Shown here: positions 1 to 8,380 of the stretch, piece after piece | Numbering within the stretch: the stretch's first letter is position 1 | Layout of the letters: every line of letters begins with the position of its first letter | Source: a virus | DNA length: 42,741 bases | IMG/VR virus record: IMGVR_UViG_3300047319_000705 | Location: 1 to 42,741 of that record | Direction: 5' to 3' (one strand) | The notes under the pieces: generated by a model | The model's input: the letters and a program-made list of their open reading frames with translations, nothing else | The model's database searches: none | Told to the model about the DNA's origin: nothing | Program-made: the position numbers and the translations under genes

Positions 1-127
1 CTTATTGGCTCTCCCCCCAATGGTTGGAGCGTCCAACGATGCCTCAGAACCGGGTTCGGGTGGATCTTGTCAAGGGCAAATTGTAGTTTGCTGTTTTGAA
101 TACTCTTGTGACAATAATTCGTCGACT

Positions 128-333
128 ACTTCCCGACCACTTCCCGGCTTGGTTTGGGTTGACCACTTCCCGACCACTTCCCGAATGGTTGAGTCTATGA
201 TTGGGACTTCCCACCACTTCCCTGACTTCCCCACTACTTCCCGGGGGCCACTATTCGACCACTTCCCGCTCCCGAGGGCGCCCTACAGGGCGCCTCGGGA
301 AGCAGTCAGCGGATTTTGAAATGTCCACTTCCC
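128..333 (+). repeat. Ten direct ACTTCCC iterons
   Basis: ACTTCCC occurs ten times, starting at 128, 139, 165, 176, 206, 216, 225, 236, 261 and 327, usually inside GACCACTTCCCG. Within clusters the spacing is 9-11 bp, about one helical turn, so bound proteins would sit on one DNA face. This resembles binding sites for a small terminase or an initiator. The binding protein is not identified. Confidence 0.8.
271..299. other. GC-rich inverted repeat / hairpin
   Basis: CCCGAGGGCGCCCT and AGGGCGCCTCGGG flank a short loop and form a 13-bp stem with one bulged G. There is no T-run after it, so it is not a classic intrinsic terminator. It sits between the ninth and tenth ACTTCCC iterons. Confidence 0.6.
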
Positions 334-435
334 GGCTCCAGTCGATGCCGGTTTTGGGGTTTCGTCTGGTAGGTTGCCGGATGTTGAGGTACGTCCTGAG
401 TGACGGTGTTTTGGACGGGACGCTCACACCCACAT

Positions 436-990
436 ATGCGTCAGACACCTGTTGAGCCGGCGGAAGCCGGTTTTGTCGTTCAGAGCTCGCTTCGCTGCTC
501 ATGCTGCGGCTTGTTCTTCGTCCATGGTGATCTGTTGGATGGGAAGTGTTTGGGCTGCTCTCGGGTGTTGCCTCAGGTCGTGAAGTTGTGCGGGATGGGT
601 GATTGTGAGGAGCCGGTGTTGTCGAACCATCATTGGTATTGCAAGCGGCATCGTGAGGAGATGCTGGATAGGCGGTTGCGTCGTCCTGGTTCGAGGCCGA
701 AGTCGCCGAGTGTGGCGGCGGAGCTGAGGGAGCGGCATCGGGTGCGGACGGTTGAGAAGCGCCGCTATGACACGGTCGTCTATGGGCCGCAGTACAGGAA
801 GGTGCGGCGCGAGTTCGCGGCGACTGTCGATGCCGGGTTGGTCGACTGTTGGCGCTGTGGTGACAGGATTTTGGCTGGTGAGAAGTGGCATCTCGGCCAT
901 GTCGATGGTGATCCCACGCGGATCGCTGGCCCGGAACACGTCCGCTGCAACTGCGCGACGGCCAGCCGGGATCGGAGGCGCTCGAGTTGA
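436..990 (+). CDS. HNH endonuclease (terminase-associated)
   Basis: Zinc-containing HNH nuclease of about 184 residues. The N-terminal part carries CxxC pairs (CSCCG, CLGC) and a CxxH-type knuckle. The C-terminal HNH module has CWRCG, then the LGHVDGD histidine segment, then EHVRCNCATA. HNH proteins next to the large terminase are known in cos-type phages, where they assist end cleavage during packaging. The ATG at 436 is chosen; a GTG at 400 is also in frame and neither has a good ribosome site. The stop overlaps the terminase start (TTGA), so the two are translationally coupled. Confidence 0.8.
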   Translation: MRQTPVEPAEAGFVVQSSLRCSCCGLFFVHGDLLDGKCLGCSRVLPQVVKLCGMGDCEEPVLSNHHWYCKRHREEMLDRRLRRPGSRPKSPSVAAELRERHRVRTVEKRRYDTVVYGPQYRKVRREFAATVDAGLVDCWRCGDRILAGEKWHLGHVDGDPTRIAGPEHVRCNCATASRDRRRSS

Positions 991-2417
991 TCGAGCCGCG
1001 GTTCGCGTGGGCACCAGAATCAGCCCGGACGCTCGGCGACGACGCGATCGCGTGGTGGGAGGCGGCCGGCGGCCACCTTTTCGACTGGCAGAAGTTGGTC
1101 ATCCGGTCAATGCTCGCCCTAGACGCCGAAGACCGCTGGGCCAGCGCCGACGACGGCTTGAACGTCGCCCGCCAGAACGGCAAAGGCGTCATCCTCCAGG
1201 TGATCGAGGGATTTTTCGCGTTCGAGCTCGACTATCCGCTGGTGATCCACACCGCTCACGAGGTCGCGACCGCCCAGGATCACCGTTTGAGGCTCGAGAC
1301 GTTCGTGCAGGACACTCCGCACCTCAACGCGAAGGTGAAGACTCACGGCGGCTACCGCCACGCGAACGGTCAGGAGTCGATCAACCTGAAATCTGGGTGC
1401 CGGATCCTGTTCAAGTCGCGCACGACGGGTTCGGGGCGCGGCTATTCGGCAGATTTGCTGGTCTGGGATGAGGCGATGGTCATCAACGACAAGGTTGTGG
1501 GCGCTCAGAAGCCGATGATACGCGCCTCGACGGCCAAGTACGGCTCGAAGACGATTTATGCGGGCTCGGCGGTCGATCGGTTCGTTCATGAGCACGGCGT
1601 GAACTTCGCGAGGATGCGAAAACGCGGGATCGAGCACGATCCGCGCGTCTCATGGCATGAATGGAGCGCCGAAGGCGACCCGGCGGAGGTCACAGTCGAG
1701 ATGTTGAGCGATATGCGCCTCGCGAGGGCCGGGAATCCGTCGATGGATGACGGTTTGATCTCTGAGGACACCGTTTTGGACGAGATTTCGGGTATGCCGC
1801 CCCGAACCGCGGCCGTGGAGCTGTACGGGATGGGTGACTGGCCTCCTACCGACTCGTCCGTGTCGGGTTTGTTCGACGTGAAGCATTGGGCGTCGCTCGC
1901 CGGCGATGTGGAGTTGGAGGAGCCGACGTTGTCGCTGGATGTGTCGCCGATCAGGACTTGGGCGACGATCATGGGCGCCAAAAGAGTCGGCGACAAGGTC
2001 CATATCGGCTTGGTTCACCGTGAGGACGGCACAGGCTGGATTGTGGAGCGCCTTCTCGAGTTGATCGAGGAGTTGCGGCCGGTGCGGATCGTCTGCGATG
2101 AACGCGGACCCGCCGCTTCGCTTCTCGATGAGCTCGAAGAGGCCGGAATCGAGGTGGAGACCATCGGAACTGTCGAATACACGCGCGCCTGCGGAGCATT
2201 CTTCGACGGCGTGGAGCAGGGAACGATCGTCCATGACGGCGATCAGGCTCTCGAGGCGGCTGTTCGCGGTGCTGCTCAGAGGACGCTCGCTGATGCGTGG
2301 GCGTGGTCTAGGAAGCACTCGCGGTCGGACATCACGCCGCTCGTAGCCGCCACGATCGCATACAGGGCTGAGGCGACGCAGGAGAAGAAGAAGCTGTTGG
2401 CGGTGTCGTTCGGATGA
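987..2417 (+). CDS. terL: Terminase large subunit
   Basis: DNA-packaging motor ATPase and nuclease, 476 residues, normal length for the family. The ATPase domain has a Walker A-like VARQNGKG at about residues 60-67, typical of actinophage terminases, and Walker B LLVWDEA at about 157-163. The RNase H-like nuclease domain follows, with acidic residues in TLSLDVS (about 318) and VCDERG (about 370), and DITPL near 448. The start is TTG, overlapping the HNH stop. No small terminase was recognised; the left-end iterons may be its DNA target. Confidence 0.95.
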   Translation: MIEPRFAWAPESARTLGDDAIAWWEAAGGHLFDWQKLVIRSMLALDAEDRWASADDGLNVARQNGKGVILQVIEGFFAFELDYPLVIHTAHEVATAQDHRLRLETFVQDTPHLNAKVKTHGGYRHANGQESINLKSGCRILFKSRTTGSGRGYSADLLVWDEAMVINDKVVGAQKPMIRASTAKYGSKTIYAGSAVDRFVHEHGVNFARMRKRGIEHDPRVSWHEWSAEGDPAEVTVEMLSDMRLARAGNPSMDDGLISEDTVLDEISGMPPRTAAVELYGMGDWPPTDSSVSGLFDVKHWASLAGDVELEEPTLSLDVSPIRTWATIMGAKRVGDKVHIGLVHREDGTGWIVERLLELIEELRPVRIVCDERGPAASLLDELEEAGIEVETIGTVEYTRACGAFFDGVEQGTIVHDGDQALEAAVRGAAQRTLADAWAWSRKHSRSDITPLVAATIAYRAEATQEKKKLLAVSFG

Positions 2418-2521
2418 GACCCATCAAGATCACGACCACCGTGCATCTCAGCGGGAAACGGATCGCGAGGCGCGTCACTGAGTTGCAGAAGAGACGCCGT
2501 CCTCCCTGGTATCTCGCATGA
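2414..2521 (+). CDS. Basic micro-protein between terminase and portal
   Basis: 35-residue ORF beginning ATGAGACCC and ending WYLA. It overlaps the terminase stop by ATGA and the portal start by ATGA, so both joints look like translational coupling. It is strongly basic (KRIARRV, QKRRRPPW). No family is recognised. Its exact fit between two essential genes is the main evidence that it is translated. Confidence 0.6.
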   Translation: MRPIKITTTVHLSGKRIARRVTELQKRRRPPWYLA

Positions 2522-4482
2522 GATTCCTGCCGGCACGCTTCCAGTCGCAGGATCTCGAGGAACCGACGCGCGACCAGACCGAATTCTCGCTCGACGGCTA
2601 CATCGCCTACCTCAACGAGTTCATCTACAACGGCAACGCCTACTTCACCCAGGGCCCGCAACAAACACAGCCCGGACAGAAGCAGGAGGTCATCGGCCCC
2701 GCCTACCGGGCCATCACCGAGCTCGCCTACAAGTCGGACAGCGTCGTCTTCTCGTGTATGCAGACGCGGGCACGCCACTTCAACCAGGCGCGCTTCCAGT
2801 TCCGCAGATTGCGCGACGGCCGTCTGGGCGACTACTTCGGCACGCCCGAACTACAAGTATTGGAGAAGCCATGGGTTGGTGGCACAACACAGTCCCTCCT
2901 GACCCGGATGATCATGCATGTCGATCTTGGCGGCAACTGCTTCGTCGTCCGCAAAGGCGACGGGTTGGCGCTCTTGCGCCCGGACTGGGTGACGATCGTG
3001 ATCGGCTCGAACACGAACCCGGCGATTGGCGCCTGGGCGACCGACGCCGAGGTGCTCGGATACGTGTACTCGCCTGGAGGCTATGGAACACAGGGTTACG
3101 AGACTGAGACATTCCTGCCCGAAGACGTCGCGCATTGGGCGCCAATCGCTGATCCCGAGGCCCGCTTCCGCGGCATGAGCTGGCTAACACCGCTCATCCG
3201 TGAGGTGATGGCCGACAAGGCAGCCACCGAGTCGAAGCTCAGGTTCTTCGAGAACCCGACGCCGAACATGGTCGTCAAGTTCGACACACCCGACCTGAAG
3301 GAATACCAGCAACAGGTCAAGGCGTTCAAGGATGCCCATAAGGGGCCGCGTAACGCTTTCAAGTGGATGTTCACCGCGGCTGGTGTGGACGCGACGCCGG
3401 TGGGCGCGAACATGCAGCAGCTCGACTACCGGTTGGTGACTGGCGCCGGCGAGACCCGTATCGCCGCAGCAGCCGGGACGCCTCCCGTCATCGTCGGGCT
3501 GTCCGAAGGCTTGCAGGGATCGAGCCTGAACACAGGTAACTATCAGGCGGCACGCCGCAACTTCGTCGACGGAGTCATCTTGGACCTCTGGAACTCAGCC
3601 TCAGGAGCGTTGTCGAACATCATCGCGGTTCCAGGAGACGCGAACCTTGCTACTGACCCGCGCGACATCAGCTTCCTCAAGGAGGACGCCGTCGAGCAGG
3701 CCGAGATTTTGCAGAAAGAATCCATCACGATCCGCTACCTCGTCGACGCGGGCTACAAGCCGGACACCGTCATCGCGGCTGTCACATCGAACGACCTCAG
3801 CCTCCTCGAGCACAGCGGACTGTTCAGCGTCCAGCTCCAGGCCGCGACAGCTCCGAAGCAGGGACTGTTCGCTGGCGTTCCCGTGCCGAACACGGAGCCT
3901 GGTGCTCCACCCGCGGCACAGACTGCACCGACAAACGGGAACGGCAGCGCGCCGCCTGCGGTCCCGACACGCTCAGACACGCACGTCCACTTCGATTACG
4001 GCGCGTTCCAGCTTCCCGGTGCCCCTTCCGCACCGGACGTCCACATCCATGAGGGAGCAATCCGTGCCGAGGTGACAACGCCCGACGTGCATGTTGACTC
4101 GCCCGTCACGTTCGAGGAGGGCGCGATCCAAGCCCACCCGGCAGAGGTGACATTTGAGGAAGGAGCGATCCGCACAGATGTTGCCGCGCCCGATGTCCAT
4201 GTTGACGCCCCGCAGACGACTATCGAACCGGGAGCCGTCGTGGTTGAAGCGCCGCCGCCGGCGAACATCACGGTTGAGCCGACCAGGATCGAGGAGGGTG
4301 CCATCCAGGTGAACGTCGAGCCGCCCGACGTGGACGTGACGATCGAGCGGTCGAAGAAGCGTCGCGTCGACTACGGAGACGGCCGTTCCGCAGTCGTGAC
4401 TGACGGCGAGGCGAAACGGATCGACTTCGACGACGGCGACTCGGTGACGATCACGGACATGCCCGAGGACGAAGACGAGTGA
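2518..4482 (+). CDS. Portal protein with long repeat-bearing C-terminal extension
   Basis: HK97-type portal, the dodecameric DNA channel at the capsid vertex. The first ~450 residues have portal-like sequence (KSDSVVFSCMQTRA; FRGMSWLTPLIREVMADKAA; AGTPPVIVGLSEGLQGSSLNT in two overlapping stretches). From about residue 460 to 620 there is an acidic extension with repeated FEEGAI/IEEGAI and PDVHVD motifs, probably beta-rich. At 654 residues it is some 200 longer than a usual HK97 portal. It starts ATGA on the micro-gene stop and ends with a GTGA overlap to the next gene. Confidence 0.93.
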   Translation: MRFLPARFQSQDLEEPTRDQTEFSLDGYIAYLNEFIYNGNAYFTQGPQQTQPGQKQEVIGPAYRAITELAYKSDSVVFSCMQTRARHFNQARFQFRRLRDGRLGDYFGTPELQVLEKPWVGGTTQSLLTRMIMHVDLGGNCFVVRKGDGLALLRPDWVTIVIGSNTNPAIGAWATDAEVLGYVYSPGGYGTQGYETETFLPEDVAHWAPIADPEARFRGMSWLTPLIREVMADKAATESKLRFFENPTPNMVVKFDTPDLKEYQQQVKAFKDAHKGPRNAFKWMFTAAGVDATPVGANMQQLDYRLVTGAGETRIAAAAGTPPVIVGLSEGLQGSSLNTGNYQAARRNFVDGVILDLWNSASGALSNIIAVPGDANLATDPRDISFLKEDAVEQAEILQKESITIRYLVDAGYKPDTVIAAVTSNDLSLLEHSGLFSVQLQAATAPKQGLFAGVPVPNTEPGAPPAAQTAPTNGNGSAPPAVPTRSDTHVHFDYGAFQLPGAPSAPDVHIHEGAIRAEVTTPDVHVDSPVTFEEGAIQAHPAEVTFEEGAIRTDVAAPDVHVDAPQTTIEPGAVVVEAPPPANITVEPTRIEEGAIQVNVEPPDVDVTIERSKKRRVDYGDGRSAVVTDGEAKRIDFDDGDSVTITDMPEDEDE

Positions 4483-4682
4483 GTACGACCGAGAAGCGCG
4501 CCTTGCTCGAAGAGTCGAAGGACCCTGTCTTCATGGGCTATTCGGGCAATAGCTACATACTCGGATACATCGGCGTCACGGTCGTAGACGTCCATCGAAA
4601 CACTGTCGCGTTCATCAATGCCTGGGAAGCAGTCAAGTTGGCCGACGAGATCATCTCCGCATACCCGGATCGACGCGAATGA
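4479..4682 (+). CDS. Hypothetical small virion-operon protein
   Basis: 67 residues, GTG start overlapping the portal stop and ATGA overlap with the next gene. Sequence MSTTEKRALLEESKDP then an alternating hydrophobic segment (YILGYIGVTVVDV) and AWEAVKLADEII. No family recognised. Position between the portal and a structural-like protein suggests a head-related role. Confidence 0.7.
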   Translation: MSTTEKRALLEESKDPVFMGYSGNSYILGYIGVTVVDVHRNTVAFINAWEAVKLADEIISAYPDRRE

Positions 4683-5113
4683 GCGCGATGGTCTACGACA
4701 GCTTCCTGACCGGATTCGCGCAACGCTCGATCGACTGGGTCCAAGACAACTTCAAGGTCGTGCTCGTAACTGGCGACTACCAACCCGACACGCTGGCGCA
4801 CAGGACACGCTCCGACCTTGAAGGTTTCGAGCTCGGCACCAGCAGCGGCTACGAACGCGGCGGCATGAGACTCCGCGGACGACAGATCGAACAGAACGAA
4901 CCGAACGGAGTGATGCTTGCCGCTGGCGATGTCGCCTGGGACGGGTTCACTGGGGACTTCCGATATGCCGTCGTATGCCAAGACAACGGCAACCGCTCAC
5001 AGGACCTTCTCGTCAGTGTCGCCGACATGGGCGACCAACACGTCGAGAACGCTCGAGTGATGCTTGCCTACTCAGCGGACGGAGTCTGCCTGTTCGCGCC
5101 CGAGGACAACTAG
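4679..5113 (+). CDS. Putative head/decoration structural protein
   Basis: 144 residues. The pattern DWVQDNFKVVLVTGDY near the N-terminus followed by RYAVVCQDNG matches a group of small beta-rich phage virion proteins often found near portal or capsid genes. Overlaps both neighbours by 4 and 1 bases. The structural assignment comes from this remembered pattern and from context; no detailed function is known. Confidence 0.6.
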   Translation: MSAMVYDSFLTGFAQRSIDWVQDNFKVVLVTGDYQPDTLAHRTRSDLEGFELGTSSGYERGGMRLRGRQIEQNEPNGVMLAAGDVAWDGFTGDFRYAVVCQDNGNRSQDLLVSVADMGDQHVENARVMLAYSADGVCLFAPEDN

Positions 5114-5397
5114 TGGACGACTGTTGCTGTCATATATGCCAACAACCCGAATGTGCCAGCAGCCATGGGGGAGCACGCCATCCGGCGGGAGCCAGTCCGT
5201 CACGGCTCGAGCCGGGAGAACATGAATATCGTGGCTACTGGGATTGGGCCGTTCACCCAGACGAAGCCAGCTTCCTCCTACATCGTGGCTATGCGATCGT
5301 TGACGGCCAAAAGGCCCCCGTCCAGTTCATTCACAATGAGGCGTTCGTGACCCAGATCGCCATCCTCGACCTCAAGGAGACGCATGCTCCTCAGTGA
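5113..5397 (+). CDS. Hypothetical Cys-rich protein
   Basis: 94 residues from a GTG that overlaps the previous TAG. The N-terminus MDDCCCHICQQPEC is cysteine-rich and could bind metal. The second half (YWDWAVHPDEASFLLHRGYAI) looks folded. No family recognised. It overlaps the glycosyltransferase start by 14 bases. Confidence 0.6.
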   Translation: MDDCCCHICQQPECASSHGGARHPAGASPSRLEPGEHEYRGYWDWAVHPDEASFLLHRGYAIVDGQKAPVQFIHNEAFVTQIAILDLKETHAPQ

Positions 5398-6121
5398 TTC
5401 GCCCGGGACCGTAGCCGTCCCAATGTCGGAGGTCGGACGGTTCGCCATGTTCACCGTCAGCCTTGCTGGCACACGGCAACCGCCAGGATCTCGTCTGTCC
5501 GTCATGGCGTCCGCGTCCGTCACCGAAAACCTGAATGCCCTCATCCGCAACTTGCACGATGACTCAGCCTGGATCTGGATTCTGGGTGACGACCACACCT
5601 GGGAAAACGACTGTTTGCTGCGTCTCCTCGAGGCGGCAGACGACATGCCCGAGGCCGACATCCTCGTCCCTCTGGTCGTGAAACGAAACCCGCCCTGGCA
5701 CCTCGTCGTCTTCCACGCGAATGGAGAACGCGAGGACGGACTGCCGGCTTGGCGGCCCTTCGAATGGGACGAAGTTCCTGAGAGCGGCACCTTTGAGATT
5801 GACGCCGCCGGCTCCGCAGGGATGCTCATCAAGCGCGAGGTTCTCGATGAGATGGGCGACCCATGGTTCCGGTCGACGGGTGGAGTCGTTCTCAATGAGG
5901 ACGTGACCTTTTGCCGTGACGCGCGCGAGCATGGATTCCGTATCTTCGCTTGCGCCGATGTCACGATGGGCCATCTAGGAATTTTCAATGTGCGCCCGAT
6001 GCGCCGCAACGGCCGCTGGGGAGCTATGACCGAGTTTTCCTCCCCGGACGAACGATTCCAGAACGTCTTTATGCCTGACATCGAAGAAAAACACGCAGAG
6101 GTAGTGGGTGGCCGAGGCTAA
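5384..6121 (+). CDS. GT-A fold glycosyltransferase (GT2-like)
   Basis: 245 residues. The IWILGDDHTW motif at about 64-73 supplies the acidic metal/nucleotide-sugar site. A later acidic pair in VLNEDVTFCRDAREHG, then CADVTMGHLG with a metal-site histidine, matches phage-encoded GT2-type enzymes. Predicted to transfer a sugar from a nucleotide donor, probably to a virion or host-surface acceptor. It lies between structural genes, apart from the main sugar cluster at 13-20 kb. Confidence 0.75.
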   Translation: MLLSDSPGTVAVPMSEVGRFAMFTVSLAGTRQPPGSRLSVMASASVTENLNALIRNLHDDSAWIWILGDDHTWENDCLLRLLEAADDMPEADILVPLVVKRNPPWHLVVFHANGEREDGLPAWRPFEWDEVPESGTFEIDAAGSAGMLIKREVLDEMGDPWFRSTGGVVLNEDVTFCRDAREHGFRIFACADVTMGHLGIFNVRPMRRNGRWGAMTEFSSPDERFQNVFMPDIEEKHAEVVGGRG

Positions 6122-6323
6122 CTACGAGCGCCACCTCGACGAGGTGGAAGGCCATCCTGTCCGTGAGGTCTACCTAGCAGCCGAAACCGAACCGACTCTC
6201 ATTACGGTCTGCGCCCAATGCGGACACATGAAATCGATCCTTTTCCTCTCGAAAGACCGCTGGTTCTGCTTCCAATGCAAGACGCAAGGCGAAACGAAAC
6301 CCGATCTCTACCCCGTCAGATGA
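6108..6323 (+). CDS. Zinc-ribbon hypothetical protein
   Basis: 71 residues, GTG start overlapping the glycosyltransferase end. CAQCGHMK and WFCFQCKTQG give two CxxC knuckles about 27 residues apart, a small zinc ribbon. Function unknown. Confidence 0.7.
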   Translation: MAEANYERHLDEVEGHPVREVYLAAETEPTLITVCAQCGHMKSILFLSKDRWFCFQCKTQGETKPDLYPVR

Positions 6324-6344
6324 ACACTAAGGAGAGCACGCATC

Positions 6345-6779
6345 GTGGCTGAGATTTTCCCAAACGAGGGACTAGACCTCATCTTCGCCGGGTATCCCAA
6401 AGGTGCAACCGGCCCAGCAAACACCTGGCTTGGACTGTTCACGTCCTGGTCGGCAACCACAGTCGCAGGATCAGCATCGGTCATCGCGTCCTGGGCTGAG
6501 GTGTCCAACGCCGGAGCCTACGTTCGGCAGACCATCTCGAGCGCGTCCTGGGGAACCGTTGGCACTACACAGTCCGGACGTGGCAGCGCCGCTGCACAGG
6601 TGACGTTCGCGACGGCAACTGCCGTCTGGGGGACCGTAAACGGATTCTTCGTCGCCAACTCCGCAACGAATGCCGCAGGCAACGTCTGGTTCGGAGCAAA
6701 CTTCGACGACACAACCGCAGTGGTGATCAACACGAACGACGTGATCAAGGTGACGCCGACCTGGGTCTACACCGGCTAA
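6345..6779 (+). CDS. Putative virion decoration/fibre protein
   Basis: 144 residues with a good ribosome site (AAGGAGAGC) before a GTG start. The segments LGLFTSWSATTV, YVRQTISSASWG, ATAVWGTVNGFFV and PTWVYTG form a Ser/Thr/Ala-rich beta pattern seen in small structural proteins of uncultured phages. The role as decoration or head fibre is inferred from composition and context. Confidence 0.55.
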   Translation: MAEIFPNEGLDLIFAGYPKGATGPANTWLGLFTSWSATTVAGSASVIASWAEVSNAGAYVRQTISSASWGTVGTTQSGRGSAAAQVTFATATAVWGTVNGFFVANSATNAAGNVWFGANFDDTTAVVINTNDVIKVTPTWVYTG

Positions 6780-7121
6780 ATGAAGACTTTACTCGCACTC
6801 ATTCTGGTCATGGTGGCCGTCGCTGTTGTCCCAGCAGCAGCGACGGCCAGACCAGTACCGACACTCGTGTTCAATCCGAGTCCGGTTGATCAGTACCAAA
6901 TCTTCACGGTGTCGGGTTGCGGCTACCCGAAACTTGCCGCACTCCGCATCGAATATGCGTGGACGAATGACGACTACTACTACACATACCCCAACGTGAC
7001 CACCGATGAGTCCGGTTGTTTTAGCTTCATCTTGCAGGCTGAAAACTCGGGATCGACGATGGATATGGATGTTTACCACGGCTCGAAACTCTTGGTCTCG
7101 GGTACTGAGCCCGCCAGCTAA
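6780..7121 (+). CDS. Small secreted protein with signal peptide, Ig-like
   Basis: 113 residues. Residues 1-23 are a clear Sec signal peptide: MKTLL, a hydrophobic core, then AAATARP with an AxA-type cleavage site. The mature part (VFNPSPVDQYQIFTVSGCGYP...) resembles a single beta-sandwich domain with two cysteines that could form a disulphide. The gene follows its neighbour with no gap. An exported protein inside a virion operon is odd; it could alter the host surface or block superinfection (inference). Confidence 0.65.
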   Translation: MKTLLALILVMVAVAVVPAAATARPVPTLVFNPSPVDQYQIFTVSGCGYPKLAALRIEYAWTNDDYYYTYPNVTTDESGCFSFILQAENSGSTMDMDVYHGSKLLVSGTEPAS

Positions 7122-7123
7122 TC

Positions 7124-8371
7124 GTGGCTCGCCTCTTCCAAGCTGGAGCGGAAATAGACGCTGGTGCTGGCACCGCTGCCCAAAATCGAGGACCAGACGG
7201 CGGATCCTTCGCTACCAGCGGCACATCGACCGTCACCCGAGACACCTCGTTGTTCAATGGTGGCGCGGCATCTTGGAAGTTCGCCATAAATCCTTCCGAG
7301 AGCGGATTTCTTTCCATTCCTGCCCCTACTTACGTTGACGGGAACACGTACTGGGCGCGCTGCTATTTCAGGATGGCTGCTGCGCCATCGGGAAACATGA
7401 CTCATTGCCCCTTGTCGTTCGGGACCGGCACTCTTGAAATCGGCACGCAGATCGCCGCGACCGGAAAGGTTCTTCTGGTGTTGGCGAGTGCTGTGCAGGG
7501 CGCTACTGCCTCCCCCCATTCTGTTTGTGACGGTGCTTGGCATCGGATCGAGTTGAAGGCGGTGGCTTCGGCGACAGGGGTGTGGTCGGCGGGCGAATTG
7601 GTCGTGGACGGCGTTACCGTCATCAGTTTCTCCGGCGCATCGACTACGAGAACAAACGGTTTTTGTTTTGGGACCGTCACAACTGGTGGCGCCACAGGCA
7701 CTTACAACGTTGACGATCTGGCCTTGAACGACTCGACTGGCGCCGTCAATAACGGCTACCCAGGAGCGGGCGCAGTGGTTCTGTTGGTGCCGACTGCCGA
7801 TAGCTCAGTAGGGACGGGATGGGTTACGGGCGCTGGCGGCTCGTCGAGCCTGTTCGCGGCCGTCGACAATACTCCTCCTGTCGGTGTTGCGGATACGGGG
7901 ACGGCGACAAGCCAGATCCGCAACGCGACCTCGAACGCGACCAGCTACGACGCGACCATGACCACCTATACGGCAGCCGGGGTCGGCGCAGGAGCGACGA
8001 TCAACGCAGTACTGCCGATGACCGCGACCGGTGCTCCCGTCACGACCAGTTCGAAGCAGGGGACGGTCGGCGTCGTTTCTAACCCGACGATCACGAATGT
8101 CGCTTTGAACGCGACCGGCACCGCGGGAGCCTTCTGGGCTGGCGCCACCGCCGGCACGTTTGGGGCAGGCTGGAAATGGTCTCTCGGCACGATGACCGAA
8201 GCGCCAGCGGTGACGCTCGGGACCGCCCCCGTGATGCGTATAACGAACTCGACTGCGTCGACCAGGATCGCGGACGTCTGCTTCATGGGCATGTACGTCG
8301 ATTACACGCCGGCCGCTGTCGTGGCGACCACGCTGCCGGTTCCCGTCCATCTCCCATTCATGCCGAACTAG
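7124..8371 (+). CDS. LamG-like virion structural protein
   Basis: 415 residues, GTG start. The N-terminal ~200 residues resemble a concanavalin/LamG-like jelly roll (SWKFAINP, YWARCYFRM, WHRIELKA, GELVVDGV, YNVDDLAL). The C-terminal part is Thr/Ala-rich with aromatic residues and ends in a proline-rich tail. Such proteins are often glycan-binding head or tail fibres in phages. No catalytic motif seen. Confidence 0.6.
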   Translation: MARLFQAGAEIDAGAGTAAQNRGPDGGSFATSGTSTVTRDTSLFNGGAASWKFAINPSESGFLSIPAPTYVDGNTYWARCYFRMAAAPSGNMTHCPLSFGTGTLEIGTQIAATGKVLLVLASAVQGATASPHSVCDGAWHRIELKAVASATGVWSAGELVVDGVTVISFSGASTTRTNGFCFGTVTTGGATGTYNVDDLALNDSTGAVNNGYPGAGAVVLLVPTADSSVGTGWVTGAGGSSSLFAAVDNTPPVGVADTGTATSQIRNATSNATSYDATMTTYTAAGVGAGATINAVLPMTATGAPVTTSSKQGTVGVVSNPTITNVALNATGTAGAFWAGATAGTFGAGWKWSLGTMTEAPAVTLGTAPVMRITNSTASTRIADVCFMGMYVDYTPAAVVATTLPVPVHLPFMPN

Positions 8372-8380
8372 GAGGCCGCT

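Larger units (their letters stand above)
1..435. other. Non-coding left-end region with iterons
   Basis: No convincing gene lies here; open frames have no ribosome site and no protein-like sequence. The region holds a small hairpin (TTGGA-GCG-TCCAA, 24-36), ten ACTTCCC repeats (128-333), a strong GC hairpin (271-299) and an isolated -10-like TATGAT at 196-201 without a good -35. Its place just before the HNH and terminase genes fits a packaging-initiation (cos/pac) or replication region. That role is inferred. Confidence 0.6.

Noticed and set aside
5-319. 104-residue open frame at the left end
   Set aside because: It only translates the ACTTCCC repeats (repeated HFPTTSR-like strings) and has no ribosome site.
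251-1192. 313-residue minus-strand open frame
   Set aside because: Shadow of the HNH and terminase genes; composition is Arg/Ser/Pro-rich as expected for the complement of GC-rich coding DNA.
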